Positions 9,523 through 19,422 of a stretch of DNA of 64,000 nucleotides are shown here, piece by piece. The stretch lies in assembly GCA_044230205.1 (NCBI GenBank), contig JBGARN010000001.1, positions 100,522 through 164,521 of the forward strand, written 5' to 3'. The stretch is from JAEUTH01 sp044230205 (GTDB lineage Bacteria > Bacteroidota > Bacteroidia > AKYH767-A > OLB10). Every line of letters starts with the position of its first letter. Positions within the stretch are counted from its first letter, which is position 1. The position numbers and the translations under genes are program-made. The notes under the pieces were generated by a model, which saw only the letters and a list, made by a program, of their open reading frames with translations, did not search any database and was not told the DNA's origin.

Positions 9523-10611
9523 ATGAAACTATTAATTACAGGGGGCGCAGGCTTTATCGGTTCGCATGTGGTGCGCAGGTTTGTAAAACGCTATCCGGAT
9601 TATAAAATTTATAATCTGGATAAGCTCACGTATGCAGGCAACCTTGAAAATCTGAGGGATATCAGCCAGTCAGCCAACTACCGGTTTATTAAAGGAGATA
9701 TTATTGATACATCATATATCAATAATCTTTTTGCTGATGAGCAATTTGATGCAGTAATACATCTTGCAGCCGAAAGTCATGTTGACCGTTCCATAACCTC
9801 TCCAATGGATTTTATAATGACCAACATTGTAGGCACGGTAAACCTGTTGAATGCTTTTAAATCAGTTCATCACTCAAGAATTAAATCTCAGCATCCGGAA
9901 AAGGCAATCACTGAATCCGTAAATCGAAATATTTTCTATCACATTTCTACCGATGAGGTTTATGGTTCACTTGGCACGAGCGGATATTTTACTGAAGAAA
10001 CTGCTTACGATCCACATTCTCCTTATTCAGCATCAAAAGCAAGCAGCGATCACCTGGTGCGGGCGTATCATGATACGTATAAGCTGCCTGTTATTATATC
10101 TAACTGCAGCAACAATTACGGGCCAAATCATTTTCCTGAAAAGCTTATTCCGTTAGCTATCAATAATATTAAAAGATTTTTACCAATACCTGTTTACGGT
10201 AAGGGAGAGAATGTGCGCGACTGGCTTTACGTGGAGGATCATGCAGAAGCCATTGATTTGATTTTCCATAAAGGGAAGATTGGTGATACCTATAACATTG
10301 GCGGCAATAACGAATGGCGCAATATTGATCTGATTAGATTACTGTGCAGTATTATGGATAAAAAAATGGAAAGAGATGCAGGTACATCAGAGCGATTGAT
10401 CAATTTCGTTAAAGACCGCGAAGGACATGATTTGCGTTATGCCATTGATTCATCCAAATTGCAACGAGAGATGGGATGGAAACCATCAGTAACTTTCGAA
10501 CAGGGTCTTGAAAAAACAGTTGACTGGTATTTACAAAATGATGCTTGGTTGCATCATGTTACTTCAGGCGATTATTTAAAGTATTATGAAGAGATGTATG
10601 GCAACCGTTAA
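9523..10611 (+). CDS. rfbB: dTDP-glucose 4,6-dehydratase
   Basis: 362 residues. TGGAGFIGSH opens the Rossmann fold; LDKLTYAGNLENL and HLAAESHVDRSI are near-invariant in RfbB. The active site is HISTDEVYGSLG (Thr-Asp-Glu) with YSASKASSDH (Tyr/Lys). It converts dTDP-glucose to dTDP-4-keto-6-deoxy-glucose, the entry to dTDP-rhamnose and other 6-deoxy sugars. An unusually long loop (SVHHSRIKSQHPEKAITESV) precedes the HISTDEVYG strand. The usual partners rfbA, rfbC and rfbD are not in the window, so the downstream sugar is unknown. Confidence 0.93.
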   Translation: MKLLITGGAGFIGSHVVRRFVKRYPDYKIYNLDKLTYAGNLENLRDISQSANYRFIKGDIIDTSYINNLFADEQFDAVIHLAAESHVDRSITSPMDFIMTNIVGTVNLLNAFKSVHHSRIKSQHPEKAITESVNRNIFYHISTDEVYGSLGTSGYFTEETAYDPHSPYSASKASSDHLVRAYHDTYKLPVIISNCSNNYGPNHFPEKLIPLAINNIKRFLPIPVYGKGENVRDWLYVEDHAEAIDLIFHKGKIGDTYNIGGNNEWRNIDLIRLLCSIMDKKMERDAGTSERLINFVKDREGHDLRYAIDSSKLQREMGWKPSVTFEQGLEKTVDWYLQNDAWLHHVTSGDYLKYYEEMYGNR

Positions 10612-10704
10612 ACAATAAGCTAAACACACAATCCGCACGCATAACCATAGTTGTGAATCACAAAAAATAAAAATCAATTCATTCTTTCTTCCGACACTCA
10701 ATCA

Positions 10705-11700
10705 ATGTATCAAACCAAATTTCATAACGAGTCACTAATCGATAAATCAATTCTTGTAACTGGCGGTGCCGGCTTTATAGGTAGTAACATTGTAGAGTAC
10801 CTTTTAAAATACGGAGTGAAAAAAGTTCGTGTGCTTGATAACCTTACCAACGGTTTTAAAAAGAATATTAATCCTTATTTATCACTTTCCAATTTCGAAT
10901 TTATAGAAGGGGATATTACCAATACGGAAACATGTAAAAAGGCGTGTGAAGGAATTGACATTATAACACATCAGGCAGCATTGGGTAGCGTACCTCGCAG
11001 TATTAAAGACCCGCTTGCAACGCACAACAGTAATGCCACCGGTTTTATCAACATGCTTGTAGCTGCCAAAGATGCTGCAGTGGAAAAATTTGTTTATGCA
11101 AGTTCATCATCGGTATATGGCGATTCTGTTGCATCACCAAAAAAAGAAAGTGATTTGGGAAAACCTCTGTCTCCGTATGCGGTTAGTAAACTTACCAATG
11201 AGTTATACGGAAACATTTTTGCTCATACTTACAGGATGAAAACAATTGGCCTGCGCTATTTCAATGTGTTTGGCCCGCGACAGGACCCCAATGGACCATA
11301 TGCCGCTGCCATTCCGATTTTTATGGATGCATTACTTAATAAAAAAACTGCCTATATAAATGGTGATGGAACAACTACACGCGATTTTACGTTTGTTGAA
11401 AATGCCGTTCAGGTAAATATTAAAGCTATGTGTGTTGATAATGATGAGGCCTTTGGCAAAGTTTACAATGTAGCAGTCGGTGAAAGCACCAGCCTGAATG
11501 ATCTGTACCATTACCTGAATGAAATAAGCGGAAATGACACACCTCCTGAGCATCGCGAAGAAAGGGCAGGTGACATTAAACATTCTCTTGCTGATATTTC
11601 TCTGGCTAAAAACTTCCTGGGGTACAATCCACAAGTAAAAATCAGGGAAGGATTAGCTGCTACATACAAATGGTTTTCTGAAAACTTCAAAACTCAATAA
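10705..11700 (+). CDS. UDP-N-acetylglucosamine/uronate 4-epimerase, WbpP/TviC-like SDR
   Basis: 331 residues. The N-terminal extension before TGGAGFIGSNIVE, the motif QAALGSVPRSIKDP, and the catalytic ASSSSVYGD with SPYAVSK are characteristic of the WbpP/TviC group, which epimerises UDP-GlcNAc to UDP-GalNAc or the matching uronates at C4. RYFNVFGPRQDPNGPYAAAIP is also typical. It is the last epimerase in the run, 93 bases after rfbB. With the WbpA/TviB-like dehydrogenase it could make a galacturonate-type amino sugar, but the exact substrate is inferred only. Confidence 0.83.
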   Translation: MYQTKFHNESLIDKSILVTGGAGFIGSNIVEYLLKYGVKKVRVLDNLTNGFKKNINPYLSLSNFEFIEGDITNTETCKKACEGIDIITHQAALGSVPRSIKDPLATHNSNATGFINMLVAAKDAAVEKFVYASSSSVYGDSVASPKKESDLGKPLSPYAVSKLTNELYGNIFAHTYRMKTIGLRYFNVFGPRQDPNGPYAAAIPIFMDALLNKKTAYINGDGTTTRDFTFVENAVQVNIKAMCVDNDEAFGKVYNVAVGESTSLNDLYHYLNEISGNDTPPEHREERAGDIKHSLADISLAKNFLGYNPQVKIREGLAATYKWFSENFKTQ

Positions 11701-11810
11701 CAGATAGTTGCTCGTATTTCAAAAGGAATTCTCTTTAATAGTCGGTAAATCACTTACCGGGTTTCTGTTTTGTGGTTTTAAAAATTTTCTTTGCACTTAA
11801 ATTTAATTAC

Positions 11811-12554
11811 TTGAGTTTATTCAAAAAAATATTTGGCAAAGGAGAACAGCTTCCGGCAGTTGACTTTTCGTCAATAGGCACCGATTTGCATTCGCATTTA
11901 ATTCCTGGAATTGATGATGGTGCAAAGACTATGGACGACACCCTTTCGTTAATCCGTGCGCAATACGATCTGGGTATAAGAAAGTTTATTACCACACCTC
12001 ATATTATGAGTGATTATTTTCGCAACACACCTGAAATAATACTTGGTGGCCTTGAGGAAGTGCGCAAAGTTCTAAAACAGGAAAATATTGATGTAGAAAT
12101 TAATGCTGCTGCTGAATATTATATTGATGATGGATTTGTAAAAAAGCTGGAGAATGAAAAACTGCTCACCTTTGGCAATAATCATTTACTGGTTGAAATT
12201 TCATACATCAATTGTCCTGATAACCTGCGGGAAATAATTTTCAATATTCAATTACATCAGTATAAAGTAGTGTTGGCACATCCTGAGCGCTATCCTTATT
12301 GGTATAAAAAATTTGACGAGTACAGGCACCTTCATGATAGTGGTGTGCTGCTTCAGATTAATATCAATTCGCTTACAGGATATTACGGTGATGGTGCAAA
12401 AATGATTGCAGAAAAATTAATTGATAACAATATGGTTGATGCAATTGGCTCTGACATGCACAATCAAAAACACGTAGAGGCCATGAGGCGTGTTTGTAAA
12501 GAAAAATACTTCCATAAAGTTATTGAGAAAAACTTACTTAACAGGCAACTGTAA
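11811..12554 (+). CDS. CpsB/YwqE-type polysaccharide tyrosine-protein phosphatase (PHP fold)
   Basis: 247 residues from a TTG at 11811, which gives the ordinary N-terminus SLFKKIFG; a GTG at 11772 would add 13 hydrophobic residues and is less likely. The metal-binding motifs of PHP-type phosphatases are present: TDLHSHLIPGIDDGAKT, TTPHIM, AHPERY and GSDMHNQ. Homologues in Firmicutes dephosphorylate the tyrosine kinase that controls capsule chain length. It is last in the sugar gene run and so probably tunes surface polysaccharide production, yet no Wzc-type tyrosine kinase lies in the window. Confidence 0.85.
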   Translation: MSLFKKIFGKGEQLPAVDFSSIGTDLHSHLIPGIDDGAKTMDDTLSLIRAQYDLGIRKFITTPHIMSDYFRNTPEIILGGLEEVRKVLKQENIDVEINAAAEYYIDDGFVKKLENEKLLTFGNNHLLVEISYINCPDNLREIIFNIQLHQYKVVLAHPERYPYWYKKFDEYRHLHDSGVLLQININSLTGYYGDGAKMIAEKLIDNNMVDAIGSDMHNQKHVEAMRRVCKEKYFHKVIEKNLLNRQL

Positions 12555-12582
12555 AATTCACCAGATCAGTTACAAACTAAAA

Positions 12583-12625
12583 AGTTTCCGGACTATGGTT
12601 ATGGCAAAAACCCAATCCGGAAACT
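12583..12625. terminator. Inverted repeat between convergent genes, possible bidirectional terminator
   Basis: Ten-base arms AGTTTCCGGA (12583-12592) and TCCGGAAACT (12616-12625) pair perfectly around a 23-base loop, between the stop codons of the phosphatase and the minus-strand T9SS gene. There is no T tract, so the terminator role is inferred from position. Confidence 0.45.
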
Positions 12626-12649
12626 CAACAAAATTAAGAGAGGGTTATT

Positions 12650-14254
12650 TTATTGCCACAGGTTAACCTTTTGCGTATAGGTACTGTTACGATTGCTGTA
12701 TCTTACAAAATAGATACCTGCCGGCAGGGTCGTTTTAATATTAAACTGTTGTTCATCATGCAGCTTTTTGATTTCTTGTAAAACCTGTTTGCCTGATGCA
12801 TCAAACAGCGTTACTGTTATTGTCTCAGAGGCGGACTGCTCTAAATTGAAATAAATTGTACTTCCGTTACTGTATATCTGTGGTTCGCCATTTGCTTTTA
12901 TTGAACAGGGCTTAACACTAAGTGTATTGAAAATAGTAGACTCTCCATTCCAATCGGTTTCAATAAGCCTGTAATAGTTTATGCCATTATTTGGGTAAAG
13001 GTCTGTCCATTGATATTTGTTATTGGTGTTATTTAATTGAGGGGTAACCAGCGCAACTGTTTGAAAATTCTTAGCATCAATACTTCTTTCAATTTTATAG
13101 TTGCTTATGTTTTGTTCGTTAGCAACAACCCATTCAAGATTTATGTTAGGATAATCGCATCGAGCCTGATAGCTGATAAGGTCAAGCGGAAGAGGAGCAA
13201 GAATGTTGACAAGCACCCAATTATTATTAAGAGGGCCTATATTTATTCCCGTAGCACTAACTGTTGCCGTACCGGCAACAACACCGGGTCCTGAACCTGA
13301 AGGTGGCAGCCAGTTCGTTCCGTTCCAGTTTTGCATTCCAAAGGTTCCATTAGGGGCAAAAGTGGTTGTGTTTTCAAGGCCAGAATATGTTAAGTCAATG
13401 TTTACACTTAATGGATTTGTTGCGCCAATTGCATACCAGCGGTCAATAACCACAGCAACTTCACCGGGGCCACCAATAACGGGAGAGTTCAGATGAACTA
13501 CTCCGGTTGCCCACGGCTGATTATCGTCAAGCTTTGTGGCTCGTGTTGATACATATAGATCACTGTTTATAGTTGAGATTTTATCTATTCCGACAGGAGT
13601 GTAACCGTTGGCTGAGCCAAACGGAAATAAATAATAACCGGTATTACCTCCGCAATTCCATTGTACGATGCTTGGATTAAAAGCGTTTGCTGTTTCACTA
13701 ACTATAAAACCATTAAGCCTGTTTATAGCACTGTTAAATGGGTTCGTTACTGTTAATGTATGTGCATTAAGTTGCAGCTCAGCATTGCCCAGTGATAGCG
13801 TGCCATTTGGGCCGGCAAAACCTCCGCCAACAGTAACATCAACCTGCATTACTTTACTGCTTAAACCTTCAAGCTGAAGGTTGTTGAAATAAGTGGGTGT
13901 AGTACCTGATATGTTTTGATAAGTGCCTGAAAGTACAACGGTGCCTGAATTGCTATTAAAAACACGAAGTGCTGAATTATTAATCCAATCACCTGTTACG
14001 TATATAAATCCGTTATTTTCTATGTTGCCTGTTGAAGCGCCAAAATCCTGGTTAGTCAAATTGCCAGATCCGTTTCCTCCCTCCACTGTAACATATGCCA
14101 TACTGCTGATATTAATGGTTGCACCATTGTTCGACAGTCCTTGTGCTTTTGATGTAACTACGGTAAGCACAATCAACATCAATGCACATAAAAGCAGAAC
14201 AAGAATTTCATAGGTGTGCTTCCTGATCATTTCCAAGAGTAGGTTGAGATTCAT
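12650..14254 (-). CDS. Secreted protein with type A T9SS sorting domain
   Basis: 534 residues. A hydrophobic segment near residues 17-36 ending TSKAQG looks like a signal peptide; the start may be M1 or M9. The middle is a Gly/Asn/Thr-rich, beta-rich region with no recognised catalytic motif. A fibronectin-like segment (about 355-440, LISYQARCDYPNINLEWVVA) precedes the final 80 residues, which end in a type A T9SS sorting tail (LPAGIYFVRYSNRNSTYTQK). It is probably surface-exposed; function unknown. It starts 41 bases after the tail-fibre-like gene on the same strand, so the two may be co-transcribed. Confidence 0.8.
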   Translation of the reverse strand: MNLNLLLEMIRKHTYEILVLLLCALMLIVLTVVTSKAQGLSNNGATINISSMAYVTVEGGNGSGNLTNQDFGASTGNIENNGFIYVTGDWINNSALRVFNSNSGTVVLSGTYQNISGTTPTYFNNLQLEGLSSKVMQVDVTVGGGFAGPNGTLSLGNAELQLNAHTLTVTNPFNSAINRLNGFIVSETANAFNPSIVQWNCGGNTGYYLFPFGSANGYTPVGIDKISTINSDLYVSTRATKLDDNQPWATGVVHLNSPVIGGPGEVAVVIDRWYAIGATNPLSVNIDLTYSGLENTTTFAPNGTFGMQNWNGTNWLPPSGSGPGVVAGTATVSATGINIGPLNNNWVLVNILAPLPLDLISYQARCDYPNINLEWVVANEQNISNYKIERSIDAKNFQTVALVTPQLNNTNNKYQWTDLYPNNGINYYRLIETDWNGESTIFNTLSVKPCSIKANGEPQIYSNGSTIYFNLEQSASETITVTLFDASGKQVLQEIKKLHDEQQFNIKTTLPAGIYFVRYSNRNSTYTQKVNLWQ

Positions 14255-14295
14255 TTTTTTAGTGTTATTGAAATTGATAATTAAATAAGATGCTC

Positions 14296-16287
14296 TTATT
14301 TTGATGCTGCAGGAAGTGATGCTTCAAATTCGGCAATCTGCTTAAGCTTCATCTCATGATCCTTTTCACTGTAAGAATTTTTTATTTCAATTGATTTGGA
14401 ATTGATTTTAGATACAGCTATCCAGTTAAATTCTGCTGTTGCATTACCCGATTCACTTTTAACAGTAAAACCTTCTACAGTTATATTTGTAATATAAAGC
14501 TGAACACCAGGCTGCATTGCTGTTACGGTTACTGCAGGCTTTCCTTTTAGTTTTGATTTAAAACTGTTGTCAAAGTGTATTCTCATTTCAGTACCCGAAA
14601 TCTGTTCAACACCAAAATCAGAAATAGTCATAGCTGCAATTACTTCCTGCTGTTGCTGATCAACTTCTTTAATAGCATTAACCACCACAGGGATAACTTC
14701 CGAATAGTAAACACCCAATGTTGAGGTTTTTACTTTTTTATATGTTTTTTCATCATCAGTTACATAGTCCCATGAACTTACTACTTCGGGAATTATCATT
14801 TTTAACTCCTGTGCATTAAAGCCGATATGAATACGCTTATCAGCATCTGCAAGTTCCATAGGTGTATTGCCAAAGTCTTTTTTCAGTTTGTAAGTAATAG
14901 GATTTATTTTCCTGATCTGATTAAGCCCGTAAGCAACCGGTCTGATTTCTTCTTTAAGTGTTGTATCCGAACTTACGTTAACTGCGTTCACGCAGTAAAG
15001 AGTGCCCCACCGGTGGCCATTATATCGTGAGTTTGAAGTGCTTCCAAGGTTGGCTGTTCCATCTCCACCTAATGGACATAATTTGTCAGTAAAACCAATG
15101 TTGTTAAGTCCTTCTGTATAATATTCAACACTGCCCATGCGCCATGTTGTTCCGGCAGCACCAGAATGACGCGCTGTAAAAACTGGGACATCAGTAGTTG
15201 ACCCAGTTGATGGCTCCAGCACTGTTAAAGTAGCTTCAGGTGTCATGCTGCCAGCACTGTTTTGTCCTATACTAACGTCTCCCGTATTCCATATACGCAT
15301 TCTGTTTACACCACCCTGGTAAAAATCAAGGCCCAATTGGTTGCCCCCGGCAGTGCGTTTTGAAGCTATACCTTCCAGCGTTCCTGTTCCTCCAAATCGT
15401 AATGCATTTGTCATGTTACCATTGTTGGCATCATCATTATCCACATTCATACCTGCTGCAACGCTTAGCATCTGCGTGGGTGTTAGTGTGCCTACACCTA
15501 CAATTGCTGATGATGAAATAGCCGATACTGATAGTTTAGCAGTTGTTCCTCCATCGGGTGTAACAATAAATTTGTCTGTAAGGTCATCATACAATATACC
15601 GCGATTAGGAATTGATAGTGAATGACCGATAACCATGCGCGAATTACCGGAAGCACCGTTAAACATATATATCATGGCAGGGTTGCCTGATGCACTTATG
15701 GAAGGGAAAATAATAGACCCTTGTCCGTCAGTGAAACTTACATCACCATCGGTGCCGGCAATATTGAGTTTATTGATGTTGTTATTTCCAATTGAAAGCG
15801 TTGTTGATGGGATATTGGTTCCGATTCCAAAATTTCCTGATGCGGTGATTCTTGCGCGTTCAATATTGGTTGTACGCATTACAAAATCATTAGCATCGGT
15901 TGTACCTATAAAGTTGATGCTACTGTTTGTACCGCTGTTGCCTGTTAATCGCCAGCCTGAGATAACGTCTAAATAAACCCATGCCGCACCATCCCAATAG
16001 TAGTATCCTGCCTGGCTTGTTAATACAGTGTTGGTCTGATAAACCAGTAATCCGAAATCACCGCCAGCTGCAGGGCTTATTGCAATTCGTTCATTCATGG
16101 TCATGCGCGGCACCAGTAAGCCTTTGTTGTTGGATTGAATTTCCAGCATCGCTTTTGCTGATGGTGTAAATGATGTAGCTCCAATTCCGACACTTTGTCC
16201 TGCAGAAAGCTTAAACATGAAGCCACAAAGCAGTAACAGTAAAATTGTTTTTAATGATGGTTTAGAAGATGAAGATAACGGTTTCAT
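14296..16287 (-). CDS. Tail-fibre-like protein with S74 intramolecular chaperone domain
   Basis: 663 residues. A signal peptide-like start (LLLLLCGFMFKLSAGQ) is followed by a bacteroidotal motif (SAKAMLEIQSNNKGLLVPRM) and glycine-rich repeats of the GIGT..P...L type, as in trimeric fibres. The segment SDTTLKEEIRPVAYGLNQI with HIGFNAQELKMIIPEVV (about 435-500) is the peptidase S74 / endosialidase-type chaperone domain, which drives trimerisation and then cleaves itself off. A further domain of about 140 residues follows, rich in Lys/Glu, without a T9SS tail that I can recognise. Probably a secreted or surface fibre rather than phage, since no phage genes are nearby. Confidence 0.8.
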   Translation of the reverse strand: MKPLSSSSKPSLKTILLLLLCGFMFKLSAGQSVGIGATSFTPSAKAMLEIQSNNKGLLVPRMTMNERIAISPAAGGDFGLLVYQTNTVLTSQAGYYYWDGAAWVYLDVISGWRLTGNSGTNSSINFIGTTDANDFVMRTTNIERARITASGNFGIGTNIPSTTLSIGNNNINKLNIAGTDGDVSFTDGQGSIIFPSISASGNPAMIYMFNGASGNSRMVIGHSLSIPNRGILYDDLTDKFIVTPDGGTTAKLSVSAISSSAIVGVGTLTPTQMLSVAAGMNVDNDDANNGNMTNALRFGGTGTLEGIASKRTAGGNQLGLDFYQGGVNRMRIWNTGDVSIGQNSAGSMTPEATLTVLEPSTGSTTDVPVFTARHSGAAGTTWRMGSVEYYTEGLNNIGFTDKLCPLGGDGTANLGSTSNSRYNGHRWGTLYCVNAVNVSSDTTLKEEIRPVAYGLNQIRKINPITYKLKKDFGNTPMELADADKRIHIGFNAQELKMIIPEVVSSWDYVTDDEKTYKKVKTSTLGVYYSEVIPVVVNAIKEVDQQQQEVIAAMTISDFGVEQISGTEMRIHFDNSFKSKLKGKPAVTVTAMQPGVQLYITNITVEGFTVKSESGNATAEFNWIAVSKINSKSIEIKNSYSEKDHEMKLKQIAEFEASLPAASK

Positions 16288-16334
16288 AGTTGAGTCGTTT
16301 TGTAGGTTATTGGTTTAATTGATTTCGAGGGCTG

Positions 16335-16342
16335 CAAAACTA
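16335..16342 (-). promoter_or_regulatory. Putative promoter box of the S74-domain gene
   Basis: On the minus strand this reads TAGTTTTG (TAnnTTTG -7 consensus), 48 bases before the start codon. A CTTG at 16364-16367, 21 bases further upstream, may be a weak -33 box. Confidence 0.5.
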
Positions 16343-16411
16343 GCTTGATGGGATGCCACTTTTCAAGAGTACTATCCCTGAAAATGTTGAGGGTTTTTAC
16401 TGATAGTGCAG

Positions 16412-19114
16412 CTATATTTTTACAAATGGGAGTTGAGTGCGATTCCCATTTTGATTGATGATCACCATATAGTAACCGCTTTTCAGGTCATTTACTTCAA
16501 TACTTACTTGGTTGTTCTCAGCATTATTTAATGTTAGCGTCCTGATACATTTACCTGCGGCATCTACAATACTGATTTCAGCATCAGATATCGTTGCATG
16601 ATCAATGTAGATGAAGTTGCCTGAACAAGGATTAGGGTACAGGCTTAATTTATTTTCAGTGATATTTTCCTGCAGACGGATGCTTCCTCCAACTTCATTT
16701 CTGAATTTAAGTATTAAACCATTGCCTCCTGATGGATTAAACCCGTTAACCAAAGGCATCACTGCCGATTGCAAAAATCCATTGCCTTCTTTTACGAGTG
16801 GAAATGATGGAGTAACCGGTTCATTCAATACCGATCCTGTAATGAACAACCCGTTAGTGCTAATATCCAGGTCGTATGGGTATTCGATACCTGTATTAAC
16901 ATCTCCTATAAGTGTTGCATAGATTAATTCAAATGGTTTAATAGCAGTGCGTGGCGAAAATGTTGTGAGAAAAATTTGTGCTGGATTATTGGGGCCAAGA
17001 TTTCCCTGGAAATAGGTTTGATTGCCGGGATTAACCAAAGGCAAGTTGCCTTGTGCAGAATTTAAACTGTTATCGGTATAACCGGTAATAAATAACTTCC
17101 CTGTAGCATTTATTTTGGCAGCAGTAATCTGATCCTTTCCATTTCCTCCATATAAGGTTGACCAATCAATATTCCGGTTTTTATTAAACACCATAATAAA
17201 ACCATCATAATCACCTCCATTATAACTATTGTCAAAATAAGTTCCTGGTGTAGCACTGCTATAGTTGCTCCATTGAAACAGTGATGAAGCAGTAGTAGAG
17301 CCGGCTATCATAATACTTTGATCTGCACGGTTAATGCATACATTTTTTATGTATTGGTTATCCTGTAACGATGTACACCACTTTATTTTTGAACTGTTGT
17401 AAAATTCAGCAATAAAATACCCGGGCGCACTGCAGTTATACGCATTAGGCAAAATGGTAAAAGGAAATTTTGCGGTGCTGCCAATTACACCACTTATGAT
17501 GATGTTGTCAGCGCCATCGCAAACAATATTGCGGCAATCACTGCCTGCAGTGCCAAAGCAGGTTGACCAAATCAGCTGTGTGTTTACATTAAATCCTGCA
17601 ACAAAACCTACCTGCGATCCGTATTCAGTATTCTGAAAATAACCTGATGCATTATGTTTCAATAATGGAAATGAATCGGATGATAATGTAAGGCCGGTTA
17701 CATACACATTGTTTTTCTGATCACAGGCTATTCCATAGATTACTTCATTACCATTACCACCAAACAATGTTGCCCATTCCAAAACACCCTGGCTGCTAAA
17801 GCGTACTATAAAACCTTCCTGTTTTTGATAGAGTCCTTTATTATTCTGCTGGCAGTAACTGTACAATGAACCATTAAGCGCTTGCGTATAAAATTTTAAA
17901 GTTGAATTGTTGGATGATTCCGTAACTCCAGCCATATAGATATGACCAAGCTGATCAGTGGTTATATCAAATGCAGCATCGTATTCAGTGCTCATGTAAT
18001 AAGTTGCCCAAAGTTGTGTGCCTGTAAGATCGAATGCACTGATAAAGGCTTCAACTGTTGAACCTGCCTGCACCGGACTGAAATAATATGCAGTTCCATT
18101 GTTGTAATTAGGGAATGGGTTAGCAAAGCAATATCCTGTAACATATACCCTGTTATTAGTTTCGTCAGTTTTAATTCCTGTACAAATGGTTCCTCCTCCG
18201 CTGTTGATATTTCCGCCACCATAGTATGTTGACCAGGTAAGCATCATTTTAACAGGAGGGTCAATAATCAGTGTTTTCTTTTTGTTATAAGCCGCTGCTG
18301 TTATGGTCAGCGTATCATTATTCATTTGATAGGCGGATGATATTGTTTTATCATCCTCTGCCGTATAGGTAATTAAATTTCCTTCAGTAATATTTCCTAA
18401 CTCAGTGGAGAGTACCAGTTTTTTGTCATTAACCCTTATGGTATTAGCACCATGATATTTCATCCTGATATTATTAATGTCACCTCCGGGATTTATTATA
18501 AAGTCATATTTAAACTGATGTTGATCAGTAAGCTTTAATACCCAATCAATGTTCGGATAAATATTTTTGATTAGCAGCTGGCTGCAAAATCTAAAGTTGC
18601 CTTCACCCGGTTGTATTCCTTCGGCAATAATCTGTACCGGTATTTCATTTACATACCCGGTTTCGGATATATTATATTTTAGTATGGATGCACCAATAAG
18701 TTCGAAGTCAACACGGGCAACATTTTTATCAGGACAATTTTTGAAAGGCAACCTATTCACTGTGTCAAATGGATTCACGCTTTGGATATCCCTGTCAATC
18801 AGTGAATAGGTTAAGCCTGTCGCAGTCAGAAATATGGACGAGTTGCCGGCATTGAGACTGTAAAACACGGTTGAAACCGGATTTTTGTTGTAATCATAAA
18901 CCTGACCCGAATTTTTAATAAAGCCAAAATTGGCAGGCTGATAATCTTGCTGATTAAGTAAAGCAGTTTCATTAGTTACTGCAGTTGCATTATTTCCGGA
19001 CTGGTATGCCGGAGCATCAAAGTTTTGGGAAAAAATAAACGACACCTGAAAAACCATGCAAATAACTAGCAGGCATGTAACTGCAATTTGTGATATGTGT
19101 GCAGAAGTTTTCAT
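16412..19114 (-). CDS. SBBP-type beta-propeller surface protein with type A T9SS sorting domain
   Basis: 900 residues from the ATG at 19114, where a signal peptide begins (MKTSAHISQIAVTCLLVICM); an open frame continues 48 codons upstream but lacks features of a coding N-terminus. Residues 50-290 resemble the N-terminal module common before SBBP repeats (NFGFIKNSGQVYDYNKNPV). Then come repeated blocks WSTYYGG, WATLFGGNGNE, WSTLYGGNGKD with intervening VYVTGLT-like strands: seven-bladed-propeller SBBP repeats. The last 80 residues (LSLYPNPCSGNFIYIDH to GYYMVIINQNG) are a type A T9SS tail. Probably an exported adhesin or binding protein; ligand unknown. Confidence 0.85.
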   Translation of the reverse strand: MKTSAHISQIAVTCLLVICMVFQVSFIFSQNFDAPAYQSGNNATAVTNETALLNQQDYQPANFGFIKNSGQVYDYNKNPVSTVFYSLNAGNSSIFLTATGLTYSLIDRDIQSVNPFDTVNRLPFKNCPDKNVARVDFELIGASILKYNISETGYVNEIPVQIIAEGIQPGEGNFRFCSQLLIKNIYPNIDWVLKLTDQHQFKYDFIINPGGDINNIRMKYHGANTIRVNDKKLVLSTELGNITEGNLITYTAEDDKTISSAYQMNNDTLTITAAAYNKKKTLIIDPPVKMMLTWSTYYGGGNINSGGGTICTGIKTDETNNRVYVTGYCFANPFPNYNNGTAYYFSPVQAGSTVEAFISAFDLTGTQLWATYYMSTEYDAAFDITTDQLGHIYMAGVTESSNNSTLKFYTQALNGSLYSYCQQNNKGLYQKQEGFIVRFSSQGVLEWATLFGGNGNEVIYGIACDQKNNVYVTGLTLSSDSFPLLKHNASGYFQNTEYGSQVGFVAGFNVNTQLIWSTCFGTAGSDCRNIVCDGADNIIISGVIGSTAKFPFTILPNAYNCSAPGYFIAEFYNSSKIKWCTSLQDNQYIKNVCINRADQSIMIAGSTTASSLFQWSNYSSATPGTYFDNSYNGGDYDGFIMVFNKNRNIDWSTLYGGNGKDQITAAKINATGKLFITGYTDNSLNSAQGNLPLVNPGNQTYFQGNLGPNNPAQIFLTTFSPRTAIKPFELIYATLIGDVNTGIEYPYDLDISTNGLFITGSVLNEPVTPSFPLVKEGNGFLQSAVMPLVNGFNPSGGNGLILKFRNEVGGSIRLQENITENKLSLYPNPCSGNFIYIDHATISDAEISIVDAAGKCIRTLTLNNAENNQVSIEVNDLKSGYYMVIINQNGNRTQLPFVKI

Positions 19115-19354
19115 TTTGGCGGTTAGTTTTTTGATTTGAACTTTTTTTGGCTGAGGGTACAAATATGCTATTGAGCAATGCCCTGAATCAAGAGGGCAAC
19201 TACTGTATTTATTAATCAGGGTTTTCACGGTGATGCTTTTTATTAAATGTTTCCCCAAAAGTATCCCGGCTGTATAGGATTAGAAGTGCCGGTTAGTAAC
19301 CGCAAGCCCCGGGCGATTATCTGGAGGTTTTGAAGCTGTATTTAACAGATGTAA

Positions 19355-19388
19355 CCATAAAAAAAGACCGGCATAATTGGCCGGCCCT
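19355..19388 (-). terminator. Rho-independent terminator after the M4 protease gene
   Basis: On the minus strand, GGCCGGC and GCCGGTC (with one G-T pair) form a stem around a 7-base loop, followed by a T run (A run at 19357-19365 on the plus strand). It lies 35 bases beyond the stop codon of the metalloprotease gene. Confidence 0.8.
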
Positions 19389-19422
19389 TTTCAAAGTGAA
19401 ATAATAATCTAAAAAATCGCTT

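Noticed and set aside
9953..10156. 67-codon ORF inside rfbB
   Set aside because: Same-strand shadow in another frame of a fully conserved enzyme gene.
11772..11810. GTG start for the CpsB/YwqE-type phosphatase
   Set aside because: It would add 13 hydrophobic residues; the TTG at 11811 gives the usual short N-terminus ahead of the PHP motif.
13203..13496. Plus-strand ORF within the 12650-14254 gene
   Set aside because: It is an antisense shadow of a repeat-poor but clearly coding minus-strand gene; no motif, no start context.
19115..19258. Upstream start of the SBBP-repeat protein
   Set aside because: The extra 48 residues come before a good signal peptide, which would place it internally; the ATG at 19114 is preferred.
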